A stretch of DNA of 35,901 bases from Bacteroidota bacterium (GTDB taxonomy: Bacteria > Bacteroidota > Ignavibacteria > UBA10030 > UBA8401). This document shows, in pieces, positions 24,673 through 32,736 of this stretch. The stretch spans positions 1-35,901 of the forward strand of contig JACFMZ010000017.1 in the NCBI GenBank assembly GCA_019455105.1. Direction: 5' to 3'. The first letter of the stretch is position 1. The number at the start of each line of letters is the position of its first letter. A program made the translations under genes and the position numbers. A model generated the notes under the pieces. That model did no database searches. It was not told the origin of the DNA and saw only the letters and a program-made list of their open reading frames with translations.

Positions 24673-26418
24673 ATGAACGTTGTAAAAATATTTTTGGCGA
24701 TCGTCGTCTTTATCGGTGCAGTATCTGCGCAAGATCAATTAACAGCAGGAAAAGAGGCGTTAGCAAAGAAGCAGTATGATGAAGCGATTTCCAGCTTTAC
24801 AATGTATTATAAAGTAAACGCACGAACTGCCGAAGCGAACTACTGGCTCGGTGAAGCCTATCGCCAAAAAGGCATGTATGATTCTTCGCTCTATTGGTTA
24901 GACCGTGCATTGGATTTTGATGACGAACATGAAGCGGCTCTTTCTGCCGATATTTATGTGAACGGAAAATTAAATCGCTGGGATAAAGCGCAGAAACGAT
25001 ATGACGCAGCGATGAAATATCACAAGAAGAGCATTCTTGCGCCTAAAATGTTTGCGGATGCTTATCTGGAAGCTGATTCGCTTGACAAGGCATCAATTTA
25101 TTATTCCAAAATGAAAGAAATTGATAATAATAATGCAGATGCGTATGTCGGTCTTGCTGAAGTGTATGCACGGCAAAATGTTATTGTGCTTGCCGTTGAT
25201 AATCTTCGCACGGCGGTTTCGTTAAAGCCGAAAGATGCGGTTCTTCACTACAACCTTGCTGCTATGATTTTAAAAAATCGCTCTTTAAACAAAGAGATGA
25301 TTGAAGAAGTGCTGACTCACTTAAATGAATCTATTAATCTTGACCCGACGAACGAACGGGCGATTTTTGATGCCGCAAACACACTCTACCGAATTGCAAT
25401 CAATACGCCAAAATTTTATTCTGACGCCGCGCAATATTTTAAAAAATATTTAGATCTCAATAAAACAAATGCTGAAGTGTGGGATAAATATGCTATCTCG
25501 CTGTACAATGCGAAAGTGTACGGCGATGCGATTTCAGCACTTGAGCAAGCCATGAAAATGAATCCGAACGACTTCGGATTAAAACCGATGCTTGCCCATT
25601 CGTATTTTGTAGAGAAAGATTATAAGAAAACGATTGACACGTATAAAAACATACCGTCAGATTCGTTGGATAAGGAAGCGTATTTCCGAATCGGATATTC
25701 ATATTTTCAATTGAAAGATACCGCTAATGCAATGAAGAATCTGGAAAAGAGTCTTGCAATGGATCCGGGAAATATTGATGCCGCCGGAACGTTGGCGTAT
25801 ATCTATTTAAGCCAGAAAAATTATGCAAAGGCAGTAACGAATTATGAATTAATTATTAAGAACGATCCGCAGAATTTAACGGCGTTATTCTATGCCGGAT
25901 TTTCTTACAGTGTGTTAGGAAAAATTGATACGGCAAAAAATTATTTTAAACAACTAATTACCTTAAAACCGGGTTACATTCCGGCGCGCATGTATCTTGC
26001 CAATATGTATAGTCTTCTTGATTCGATAGAGCAAAGTAAATTCCATTACAACATCGTTATCGAACAGTCCGACAGTTCCATGAAAGCCGATCCTAAAAAA
26101 GCTGATAGCTATAAATCCAATATGATTAGTTCGTATCGCGCGCTGGCAATTTTCAGCTATAAAGATAATGATATTCTTAGTGCCATTAATATTTTATTAA
26201 AAGCCGTAGAGTTAGAAAACAAATCGAAACAGGATGAAGGGCTCCATCTTTTCCTGGCGCAAATGTATGCGGTAAAAAGCGGCGATCAGAAAATATCCCC
26301 GGAAGAAGCAAAAACATACAGACAAAAAGCCTGTCAAGAATATCTTCTTGTCTTAAAATTAAATCCAAAGAACGCAGCGGCAAAAAAAGAATCTGCACAA
26401 ATGAATTGTGGAAAATAA
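24673..26418 (+). CDS. Exported tetratricopeptide-repeat protein
   Basis: The 581-residue product has a signal peptide (1-20, cleavage near VSAQ) and then about a dozen TPR-like helix pairs, for instance KEALAKKQYDEAISSF, ANYWLGEAYRQKGMYD, DAYVGLAEVYARQ and AAGTLAYIYLSQKNYAKAV. No catalytic domain is visible, so it should be a periplasmic protein-interaction scaffold. I start at the ATG at 24673 rather than a TTG three bases earlier; AAGG lies upstream. It follows the PstS-like gene by 12 bases, and the next gene starts 37 bases later. Its co-occurrence with the TonB motor suggests that it links motor, binding protein and cargo. Confidence 0.92.
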   Translation: MNVVKIFLAIVVFIGAVSAQDQLTAGKEALAKKQYDEAISSFTMYYKVNARTAEANYWLGEAYRQKGMYDSSLYWLDRALDFDDEHEAALSADIYVNGKLNRWDKAQKRYDAAMKYHKKSILAPKMFADAYLEADSLDKASIYYSKMKEIDNNNADAYVGLAEVYARQNVIVLAVDNLRTAVSLKPKDAVLHYNLAAMILKNRSLNKEMIEEVLTHLNESINLDPTNERAIFDAANTLYRIAINTPKFYSDAAQYFKKYLDLNKTNAEVWDKYAISLYNAKVYGDAISALEQAMKMNPNDFGLKPMLAHSYFVEKDYKKTIDTYKNIPSDSLDKEAYFRIGYSYFQLKDTANAMKNLEKSLAMDPGNIDAAGTLAYIYLSQKNYAKAVTNYELIIKNDPQNLTALFYAGFSYSVLGKIDTAKNYFKQLITLKPGYIPARMYLANMYSLLDSIEQSKFHYNIVIEQSDSSMKADPKKADSYKSNMISSYRALAIFSYKDNDILSAINILLKAVELENKSKQDEGLHLFLAQMYAVKSGDQKISPEEAKTYRQKACQEYLLVLKLNPKNAAAKKESAQMNCGK

Positions 26419-26455
26419 AGACTTTTGTTAACTAAACACTATGAAAGGTGAACTT

Positions 26456-27529
26456 ATGAAAAAATATATTTCTACTTCGTTGCTTCTTTCTGTCATTGTA
26501 GTGTTGTGCGCCGGTCTTCTTTCTTCCTGTAAAAAGAAAGTTGAAGCGCCGGTTGTAACGGATTGGGTTACATTTCAAAACCAGCTTAATGTGAACGGAA
26601 CGGAATTACAGTACCCTCAGGGATGGATTATTAATTCCGATCCGAAACATATTAAAGTATATTCTTCTCAGGAAGTTTCAGAAAAATTTTATGAAGTCTA
26701 TGCTCAAGGCAGCACAACGGTGAATGAAGAAAATTCCGGTGTTGAAATTGATATGACCTATGAAACATATAAAGATGCCGGTGTGGGGAATCTTGAAGAA
26801 TATAAAGCAAAAGAAATGAAAGATTTTTCTGCGCTTAATCTCGGCAATGAAACGGCGATTGTTATGGGAAAAGAGAACGGTGTAGAATATTCGTTCAAAG
26901 TAAAAGTTGGTAAAGAAACTACCATGCAGGGAAAGAAACTTATTGTTTCGCATGACAGCGCCTTCTACACGTTAACGCTTACAGGATTTAACGAGTATTT
27001 TGATGCCTATAAACCGATTTTTGATAAAATCGTAGAATCGGTAAAACTACCGAAGCCCAAAATTCGTTCCACCGATCCTAACGAAATCTTAAAACCAACG
27101 AAAGAATTAGTAAAATACAGCAACGATTTTGTTGAATTTATGCAGCCCGATAATTTTATTGCAACACCGTCCGAGAAAAAAGCCGGCGCACTCTTTGCCC
27201 TGCACGTTGAAGTTGAAAACGGACGTAAAGACTGCACCATTGATATGGATGTTTTCCCGACGAAAACGGATAAGGGCGAGTTGAAATTTGAGCGCTTTGT
27301 TGATGATAACAAAACAAAATTCAAAGCAAAAACGGTAACGGATGCACACCTTGACGGGCTAAGTGCAAAAACTCTCACCGATAATTCTATTAAAAATATT
27401 GAACGTAAAGTATATTTTGTGCAAAAAGGAGATAAGTTATACCGGATAATTTTAACATGGTATAAGCCGATGTCCGCTGATTTCCAGCCGGCGTTTGAGA
27501 ATCTTCTCAATTCAATGAAACTAAAATAA
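26456..27529 (+). CDS. Two-domain lipoprotein of unknown function (PsbP/DcrB-like halves)
   Basis: The 357-residue product begins with a lipoprotein signal (VVLCAGLLSSC, Cys25). The ATG at 26441 is rejected because AAAGGTGA at 26444-26451 sits just before the ATG at 26456. Two halves of similar pattern follow: about 45-200 (YPQGWIIN ... FDKIVESVKL) and about 215-357 (FMQPDNFIA ... FENLLNSMKL). Each starts with a beta-strand pattern like that of PsbP/DcrB proteins and ends with a helix such as FENLLNSMK. I infer an internal duplication; sequence identity between halves is low. No catalytic motif is seen. It is the last gene of the operon, ahead of a clear terminator. Confidence 0.85.
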   Translation: MKKYISTSLLLSVIVVLCAGLLSSCKKKVEAPVVTDWVTFQNQLNVNGTELQYPQGWIINSDPKHIKVYSSQEVSEKFYEVYAQGSTTVNEENSGVEIDMTYETYKDAGVGNLEEYKAKEMKDFSALNLGNETAIVMGKENGVEYSFKVKVGKETTMQGKKLIVSHDSAFYTLTLTGFNEYFDAYKPIFDKIVESVKLPKPKIRSTDPNEILKPTKELVKYSNDFVEFMQPDNFIATPSEKKAGALFALHVEVENGRKDCTIDMDVFPTKTDKGELKFERFVDDNKTKFKAKTVTDAHLDGLSAKTLTDNSIKNIERKVYFVQKGDKLYRIILTWYKPMSADFQPAFENLLNSMKLK

Positions 27530-27556
27530 ATAACGATCCAAATTTTTAATAACAGC

Positions 27557-27589
27557 GCCCCGGGTCAGGTAATGTCTCGGGGCTTTTTT
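27557..27589 (+). terminator. Rho-independent terminator of the TonB operon
   Basis: GCCCCG (27557-27562) and CGGGGC (27578-27583) form a GC-rich stem with a 15-base loop, followed by six T (27584-27589). It lies 28 bases after the lipoprotein stop and before the pyrophosphatase gene. Confidence 0.8.
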
Positions 27590-27602
27590 GTAGAAGAATA
27601 AT

Positions 27603-28142
27603 ATGAATCTGAAAGACCTCCCGATCGGCGAACAATTTCCCCGCGTCGTCAATAGTATTATTGAAATACCCAAAGGCAGTCGTAATAAATATGAATACGA
27701 TGTTGATTTGGGAGTGTTTAAATTAAACAGGGTATTGTATTCCTCCATGGTGTACCCTGAAGCGTACGGTTTTATTCCCAGCACCTTATGGGATGACGGC
27801 GACCCGCTGGATATTTTTGTCTTTATCGATCAGCCGCTGACAACCGGCGTGCTGGTCGATGCGAAACCGGTCGGCATTCTTCGAATGAAAGATGAAAAAG
27901 GACCCGACGATAAAATTCTTTCGGTTGCCATCGGGGACCCGACGTACGGCTCAATTCACGACATTAACGATGTTCCTCATCACCTGTTAATTGAGATTGA
28001 GCATTTCTTTGTGAATTACAAAAAATTGGAAGGGAAGCATGTAGAAAGCTTCGGCTGGGATAATGTATTGGTTGCATTGGATGCGGTAAAACACGGACAC
28101 CAGCAATATAAAAAATCGTTGCGGCGAAAAAAGAAAAAATAA
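27603..28142 (+). CDS. ppa: Inorganic pyrophosphatase (family I)
   Basis: The 179-residue cytosolic enzyme hydrolyses pyrophosphate and pulls biosynthetic reactions forward. Family I signature D65-G-D67-P-L-D70 (WDDGDPLDIFVF) is intact, with the EIPKGSRNKYEYD substrate region at 21-33 and YPEAYGFIP at 51-59. Length matches bacterial hexameric enzymes. It begins 14 bases after the operon terminator, so it is probably separately transcribed; no strong promoter was recognised. Its own terminator follows. Confidence 0.95.
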   Translation: MNLKDLPIGEQFPRVVNSIIEIPKGSRNKYEYDVDLGVFKLNRVLYSSMVYPEAYGFIPSTLWDDGDPLDIFVFIDQPLTTGVLVDAKPVGILRMKDEKGPDDKILSVAIGDPTYGSIHDINDVPHHLLIEIEHFFVNYKKLEGKHVESFGWDNVLVALDAVKHGHQQYKKSLRRKKKK

Positions 28143-28175
28143 TTATTTTCGTTTAATTCCAGAAATGTAAAATGG

Positions 28176-28218
28176 AAAACATCAGTTTTCAAAGTTCGTG
28201 AGACTGATGTTTTTTTTT
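28176..28218 (+). terminator. Rho-independent terminator after ppa
   Basis: AAAACATCAGT (28176-28186) and ACTGATGTTTT (28203-28213) form a perfect 11-bp stem with a 16-base loop, and T continue to 28218. Its position also excludes a GTG start at 28198 for the following gene. Confidence 0.8.
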
Positions 28219-28233
28219 GTTATCTTTTACACA

Positions 28234-29073
28234 ATGATTTTGAAAAAAGAAATAACAATTATCGGTTCCGGCGCGGTTGCTAAGGCGCTTGCGGTAAATC
28301 TTAAAAGAAAACATTTCTCCGTTACGATAATCGGAAGAACAAAGAAAAAAATTACAAATCTTGCGTTAACGGTATCCGGAAAAGCGTATCTTTTCAACGA
28401 AGCAGAAGAAAAGCAATTTCAAAACCTTACGGTTATTGCCGTAAAGGATGATGCAGTTGCCGATGTTGTGCAAATGATTTGGCGTTCATGCAGGTCGCTG
28501 AACGGTGCAGTGTTTTTTCATGTTTCCGGCGGGTTAACCAGCAGTGTGCTTCAGCCGTTAGCCATGCTGGGAGCAAAAACCGCTGCGTTTCATCCGATGC
28601 AGACCTTTCCGAAAAAGGTAATGCAGAAAAATCCTTTTTCGGGAATCACAATTTCACTTGAAGGAAGCAGAAAAGCGGTGCAAGCCGGAAAACTTCTTGC
28701 AGAAATTCTTGGCGCAAAGACAATTGTTCTTTCATCGGAGAAGAAGGCGTTATACCATACGGCAGGAATATTTGCCTCGAATTATCTGGTTACCTTACTG
28801 TCAATTGTTCGAGAAATTGCCGTTGAAGCAGGTATTCCCAAAAAAAAAGTGTGGGAAGTGTATCTTCCGTTGATGCAGACAACCTTGATGAATGCTTCAA
28901 CCGTAACGCCGGAAAAAGCCTTAACCGGACCCATATCCCGTGGTGATGTTAAAACAGTGCAAAAGCATCTTCAAGCGTTATCGAAAAAAAAATTACGGCA
29001 TCTTGTTCCGTTATATGCCGCTTTAGGAATTGAAACAGTACGTTTAGCCAAAAAGAAAACTCATGCTCGTTGA
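28234..29073 (+). CDS. Rossmann-like and DUF2520 domain protein
   Basis: The 279-residue protein begins, from the ATG at 28234, with the nucleotide-binding pattern ITIIGSGAVAKALAVNL (GxGxxA). VIAVKDDAV, HVSGGLTSSVL and AAFHPMQTFP follow. The last 130 residues are the helical DUF2520 domain (ASNYLVTLL, AVEAGIPKKKVWEVYLPLM). It resembles F420-dependent or NADP-dependent reductases, but substrate and cofactor are unproven. The longer frame from 28198 begins within the ppa terminator and is rejected. It overlaps the following PHP gene by 11 bases, so the two should be co-translated. Confidence 0.88.
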   Translation: MILKKEITIIGSGAVAKALAVNLKRKHFSVTIIGRTKKKITNLALTVSGKAYLFNEAEEKQFQNLTVIAVKDDAVADVVQMIWRSCRSLNGAVFFHVSGGLTSSVLQPLAMLGAKTAAFHPMQTFPKKVMQKNPFSGITISLEGSRKAVQAGKLLAEILGAKTIVLSSEKKALYHTAGIFASNYLVTLLSIVREIAVEAGIPKKKVWEVYLPLMQTTLMNASTVTPEKALTGPISRGDVKTVQKHLQALSKKKLRHLVPLYAALGIETVRLAKKKTHAR

Positions 29074-29863
29074 TTATCATACGCATAATTATTTATGTAA
29101 ACATGCAGACGGTACGATTGAAGATTATATTCAGCATGCCGTTGCCATTGGGCTGCACGAAATCGGAATTTCAGACCACAGCCCAATGCCGGATCATTGG
29201 GACGGCGAAGTGCGCATGAATGAAGAACAATTTTGGAATGAATATAAGCCGGCGGTCTTTGCATTACAGGAAAAATATAAAGATAACATAAAAGTTAAAT
29301 TCGGTTTGGAAGGAGATTTTTTCCCGGGAACGGAACAGTGGGTGAAAGAATTTCTTTCGAAAAACGAATTTGATTATGTGCTCGGTTCGGTGCATTATCT
29401 CGGCGAATGGGGATTCGACAATCCGATATTTGTTCACCGGTATGAAGAGCAGGATATTGATTCGGTGTATGAGTTGTATTACGAACACATAAAAAAATCA
29501 GCTCAATGCAGATTGTTTGATATTATCAGCCATTGCGATTTGGTGAAGAAGTTCGGACACCGTCCGACGAAAAATATGGAAGAACTTCTGCGCGAAACAT
29601 TTAAAGTGGTGAAAGATTCGAATATGGCTGTTGAAATTAATACTTCCGGATTACGTAAACCGATAAAAGAACAATATCCCAGCGAAAAAATTCTGGCAAT
29701 ACTATCTGAACTGAAAATTCCTTTAACGCTTGGTTCCGATGCACACACTCCGGAAGATGTGGGACGAGATTTTGGACTGGCGAAAGAATTCATTGAAAAA
29801 TACGGGAACGGAAGAATTTCTCTTTTTACAAAACGGCAGCGAAGTGAAGTAAAGGTTTCCTGA
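29063..29863 (+). CDS. PHP-domain phosphatase (histidinol-phosphatase-like)
   Basis: The 266-residue protein carries the PHP metal centre: His6, His8 and His14 (DYHTHNYLCKH), SDHS (His39), GLEGDF (Glu83), GSVHY (His111), ISHCD (His157) and GSDAH (Asp226, His228). All ligands expected of HisK/HisJ-type histidinol-phosphatases are present, and length is normal. Other his genes are not here, so a different phosphoester may be the true substrate. It overlaps the DUF2520 gene by 11 bases and the next gene by one base. Confidence 0.92.
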   Translation: MLVDYHTHNYLCKHADGTIEDYIQHAVAIGLHEIGISDHSPMPDHWDGEVRMNEEQFWNEYKPAVFALQEKYKDNIKVKFGLEGDFFPGTEQWVKEFLSKNEFDYVLGSVHYLGEWGFDNPIFVHRYEEQDIDSVYELYYEHIKKSAQCRLFDIISHCDLVKKFGHRPTKNMEELLRETFKVVKDSNMAVEINTSGLRKPIKEQYPSEKILAILSELKIPLTLGSDAHTPEDVGRDFGLAKEFIEKYGNGRISLFTKRQRSEVKVS

Positions 29864-30327
29864 TGGAAAGAAAAATTATTATCATCCTTATCCTTTCAAT
29901 ATTAGCAGCTGTGCTGACGCTGATTCGCGAAACAAAATCTCCGGAATCGACGCTGGCAAAAGCTTTTCCGCCGGCGAAAAAACAGCTTTCGCTCGACCGC
30001 ATTCGTCCGATGGCGGACACAACCTTAGTGATGCTGGGGATTGAGAAAAAAAATATTAAACCGGTAAAAAATCAGAATGATGTGCGCGTCGGTTATCCGA
30101 AAGAATTTGACATTCTCCGTTTTATTCGCGCGCTGAGTGATTCGTTATCCGAGTTTGAGGTGACTGTCATTTCAATGGAAAATCCGAAAAATAATTCTGC
30201 AGTAGTGCAGATAAAATCGGGTGATAAAATTTTACAAAGTTATTTATTTTCACAAGAGATACAAAAAGTTGAACAGAAAGGAGTTTCACCATTAGTAAAG
30301 AAGAAGGCAAAGGGAAAGAGCCGGTAA
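29863..30327 (+). CDS. Small membrane-anchored protein of unknown function
   Basis: The 154-residue product starts with a hydrophobic anchor (about 4-20) and then a soluble, mixed alpha/beta part ending in a basic tail (KKKAKGKSR). I recognise no family. The TGATG arrangement with the PHP gene (one shared base) indicates translational coupling. Its 3' end contains AAAGGAG (30277-30283), a strong ribosome binding site that must serve the next gene. It is a real gene on the evidence of tight packing between two known genes and a matching reading frame. Confidence 0.75.
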   Translation: MERKIIIILILSILAAVLTLIRETKSPESTLAKAFPPAKKQLSLDRIRPMADTTLVMLGIEKKNIKPVKNQNDVRVGYPKEFDILRFIRALSDSLSEFEVTVISMENPKNNSAVVQIKSGDKILQSYLFSQEIQKVEQKGVSPLVKKKAKGKSR

Positions 30328-30338
30328 GCTCTGCCGTA

Positions 30339-31781
30339 ATGGAAAAAATTGTTTCGCTTGCAAAGCGACGCGGATTTGTTTTTCAATCAAGTGAAATTTA
30401 CGGCGGGCTCAACGGCTGCTGGGATTACGGTCCATTGGGCGTTGAAATGCTGAATAATCTCAAACAAGCATGGTGGCGTTCCATGACCTTTCGCGATAAT
30501 ATTGAAGGAATTGATGCCGCCATTTTAATGCATCCGAAAACATGGGAGGCTTCCGGACACGTTGCGAATTTTACCGATCCGATGGTTGACTGTAAGCAGT
30601 GTAAAGCCCGTTATCGTGTTGATGTGCTACTTGATGAATTGACGATAAAGAAGAAAAAAGATGTCCTGCGTGATCTTTTCCCCGGCGAGTTTGAAGGGCA
30701 GCAAAAAGATGAAACAATTGAGGCAGAATTTGCCCAGCGGTTGAATAATGATGAAATTATTGCACAAGCAATTCAGAAAAGTATCTCATGTCCGAACTGC
30801 GGAAACAAAGGAACGTTTACCGAAGCGCGCCAATTTAATCTTATGTTTAAAACCTATGTCGGTCCGGTAGAAGATGCCGGCGCGGTGGTGTATCTTCGCC
30901 CGGAAACAGCACAGGGAATATTTGTGAATTTTTTGAATGTGCAGAGCGCGTCGCGCCAAAAACTGCCGTTTGGTATTGCTCAAATCGGAAAAGCATTTCG
31001 GAATGAAATTAATACCAAGAATTTTCTGTTCCGCACGCGCGAATTTGAACAGATGGAAATGCAGTATTTTGTAAAACCCGGTGAAGAAGATAAGTGGTTC
31101 GACTATTGGCGCGCCGAACGAATGAACTGGTTTCTCGAGCTCGGCATGAAACAAGAAAATCTTCAATGGCATAAGCACGAAAAGCTTGCCCATTATGCCA
31201 AAGCCGCGTTTGATATTGAGTTTAAATTCCCGTTCGGCTGGGGAGAAATTGAGGGCATTCACAGCCGTACGGATTTTGATCTCGGCAATCATGAAAAATT
31301 TTCCGGCAAGGCAATGCGCTATTACGACGAGCAGACAAAAGAAAAATATGTTCCGTTTGTTATTGAAACTTCTGTCGGCGCGAGCCGCTCGTTTATGGCA
31401 TTTCTCTGCGCGGCATATGATGAAGAAATGGTGGAAGGCGGAGAAGGAGCCGGCGAAATGAGAACCGTTCTGCATCTTCATCCCAAGCTTGCACCGATGA
31501 AAGCGGCAATTCTTCCGCTGGTGAATAGAGACGGCATGGATGAAATAGCGCAAAAAATGACCAAAGATTTACAGAAACATTTCCGTGTATTTTATGATGA
31601 CAGCGGAGCCATTGGGAGACGCTACCGCCGTCAGGATGAAGTTGGTACGCCGTATTGCTTCACTGTAGATTCGCAGACATTGGAAGATCAAACCGTTACT
31701 GTTCGTGAGCGGGACTCAATGAAGCAGGAACGTATTTCTATAGAAAAAGTAAAAGGATATTTACTTGAGCGAATTATCTAA
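30339..31781 (+). CDS. glyS: Glycyl-tRNA synthetase, homodimeric (alpha2) type
   Basis: The 480-residue class II enzyme charges tRNA-Gly with glycine. Its family motifs include GFVFQSSEIYGG (12-23), WDYGPLG, a zinc-like pair C85/C88 and CPNCG, the motif 2 region RPETAQGIFVNF plus KAFRNEI, motif 3 ASRSFMAFLC, and the anticodon domain beginning HLHPKLAPMKAAI. The C-terminus ends with VKGYLLERII. This is the single-chain form, not the alpha/beta tetramer. The first ATG is at 30339 and has no ribosome binding site. A perfect AAAGGAG lies 7 bases before an in-frame ATT at 30291, reading (I/M)SKEEGKGKE, so translation may start there at an AUU codon, giving 496 residues. Confidence 0.95.
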   Translation: MEKIVSLAKRRGFVFQSSEIYGGLNGCWDYGPLGVEMLNNLKQAWWRSMTFRDNIEGIDAAILMHPKTWEASGHVANFTDPMVDCKQCKARYRVDVLLDELTIKKKKDVLRDLFPGEFEGQQKDETIEAEFAQRLNNDEIIAQAIQKSISCPNCGNKGTFTEARQFNLMFKTYVGPVEDAGAVVYLRPETAQGIFVNFLNVQSASRQKLPFGIAQIGKAFRNEINTKNFLFRTREFEQMEMQYFVKPGEEDKWFDYWRAERMNWFLELGMKQENLQWHKHEKLAHYAKAAFDIEFKFPFGWGEIEGIHSRTDFDLGNHEKFSGKAMRYYDEQTKEKYVPFVIETSVGASRSFMAFLCAAYDEEMVEGGEGAGEMRTVLHLHPKLAPMKAAILPLVNRDGMDEIAQKMTKDLQKHFRVFYDDSGAIGRRYRRQDEVGTPYCFTVDSQTLEDQTVTVRERDSMKQERISIEKVKGYLLERII

Positions 31782-32736
31782 CACAGGAAGAAAAACGACT
31801 TTCTTTTATAATGCCGAGCGGTTTTCTATTCGGTCCGGCTGGAGAATTCTTATTTTTCTTCTTATCTCCGGTTTATGTATTGGAATATTTTCACTGCTTG
31901 CGAAAGGCATCATTGAATATTTTCCTTTTTTAAAAGTGAATGCTTTTTTCATGTTTATTGTATATGCGGGACTTTCACTTTCAACCTTCGTGATGCTGAA
32001 ATTTGTTGATGAACGGCCGTTTAACTCTGTTGGCTTAACATTTAAAGCGCCGGGGGGTAAAGATTTGCTGCTCGGAACCGGCCTCGGATTCGGCATGATG
32101 ACGATTATTTTTGCAGCGGAATATTCTGCCGGCTGGGTGGTGATTGAATACCGTAACTTGTCAACCGCAGAAATTTTAGGAATCGCCGGAAATAGTTTTC
32201 TGCTTTACGTTATCGTCGGTTATGGAGAAGAATTGTTATTTCGCGGTTATATTCTTCAAGCGCTGGCGGAAGGAACAAATAAAATTACTGCGGTAATTAT
32301 TTTTTCGGTGATATTTGGTTTCATGCATAGCGGAAATCCGAACGTAACGATTTTTGCTATTGTAAATATTATTCTTGCGGGCGTCTGGCTTTCCATTGCT
32401 TATTTTAAAACGCAGGCACTGTGGCTTCCTATCGGCTTGCATTTCGGCTGGAATTTTACGCAAGGATTTATTTATTCATTTCCCGTTAGCGGCACGACTT
32501 CCTTCAATGAACAAATTGGAACGGCAATTGTCAGCGGTCCGGAATGGCTGACCGGCGGTAATTTCGGTCCTGAAGGCGGCGCAATGGCAACCATTGTTAT
32601 TCTTGGAGGCTCTTTTTTTCTCTGGTACGGAGCGTTTATTAAAGCCAATGCCGGTCTCTGGAATGTGAACGATTGGATTGCCGAACGCCGCCGCGGAATT
32701 GAATCTTCTATTCAAACTCAAGAACACTCTCTGTGA
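31765..32736 (+). CDS. CPBP-family intramembrane glutamic endopeptidase
   Basis: The 323-residue polytopic membrane protein (about eight hydrophobic segments) carries the CPBP/Abi motifs E155-E156-L-L-F-R160, FGFMH (His188) and HFGWN (His226, Asn230). These form the catalytic site of the Rce1-like intramembrane proteases. The start is TTG at 31765, backed by AAAAGGA seven bases upstream, which makes it overlap the glycyl-tRNA synthetase gene by 17 bases. Substrate unknown. It overlaps the TPR gene by four bases (GTGA), so coupling is likely. Confidence 0.92.
   Translation: MSELSNTGRKTTFFYNAERFSIRSGWRILIFLLISGLCIGIFSLLAKGIIEYFPFLKVNAFFMFIVYAGLSLSTFVMLKFVDERPFNSVGLTFKAPGGKDLLLGTGLGFGMMTIIFAAEYSAGWVVIEYRNLSTAEILGIAGNSFLLYVIVGYGEELLFRGYILQALAEGTNKITAVIIFSVIFGFMHSGNPNVTIFAIVNIILAGVWLSIAYFKTQALWLPIGLHFGWNFTQGFIYSFPVSGTTSFNEQIGTAIVSGPEWLTGGNFGPEGGAMATIVILGGSFFLWYGAFIKANAGLWNVNDWIAERRRGIESSIQTQEHSL

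Noticed and set aside
28198-28233. Upstream GTG start for the DUF2520 gene
   Set aside because: It lies inside the ppa terminator stem and loop, and the ATG at 28234 begins directly with the Rossmann strand.
30786-31553. 255-codon reverse-strand frame
   Set aside because: It is a shadow of the glycyl-tRNA synthetase gene, with a His/Phe-rich nonsense composition.
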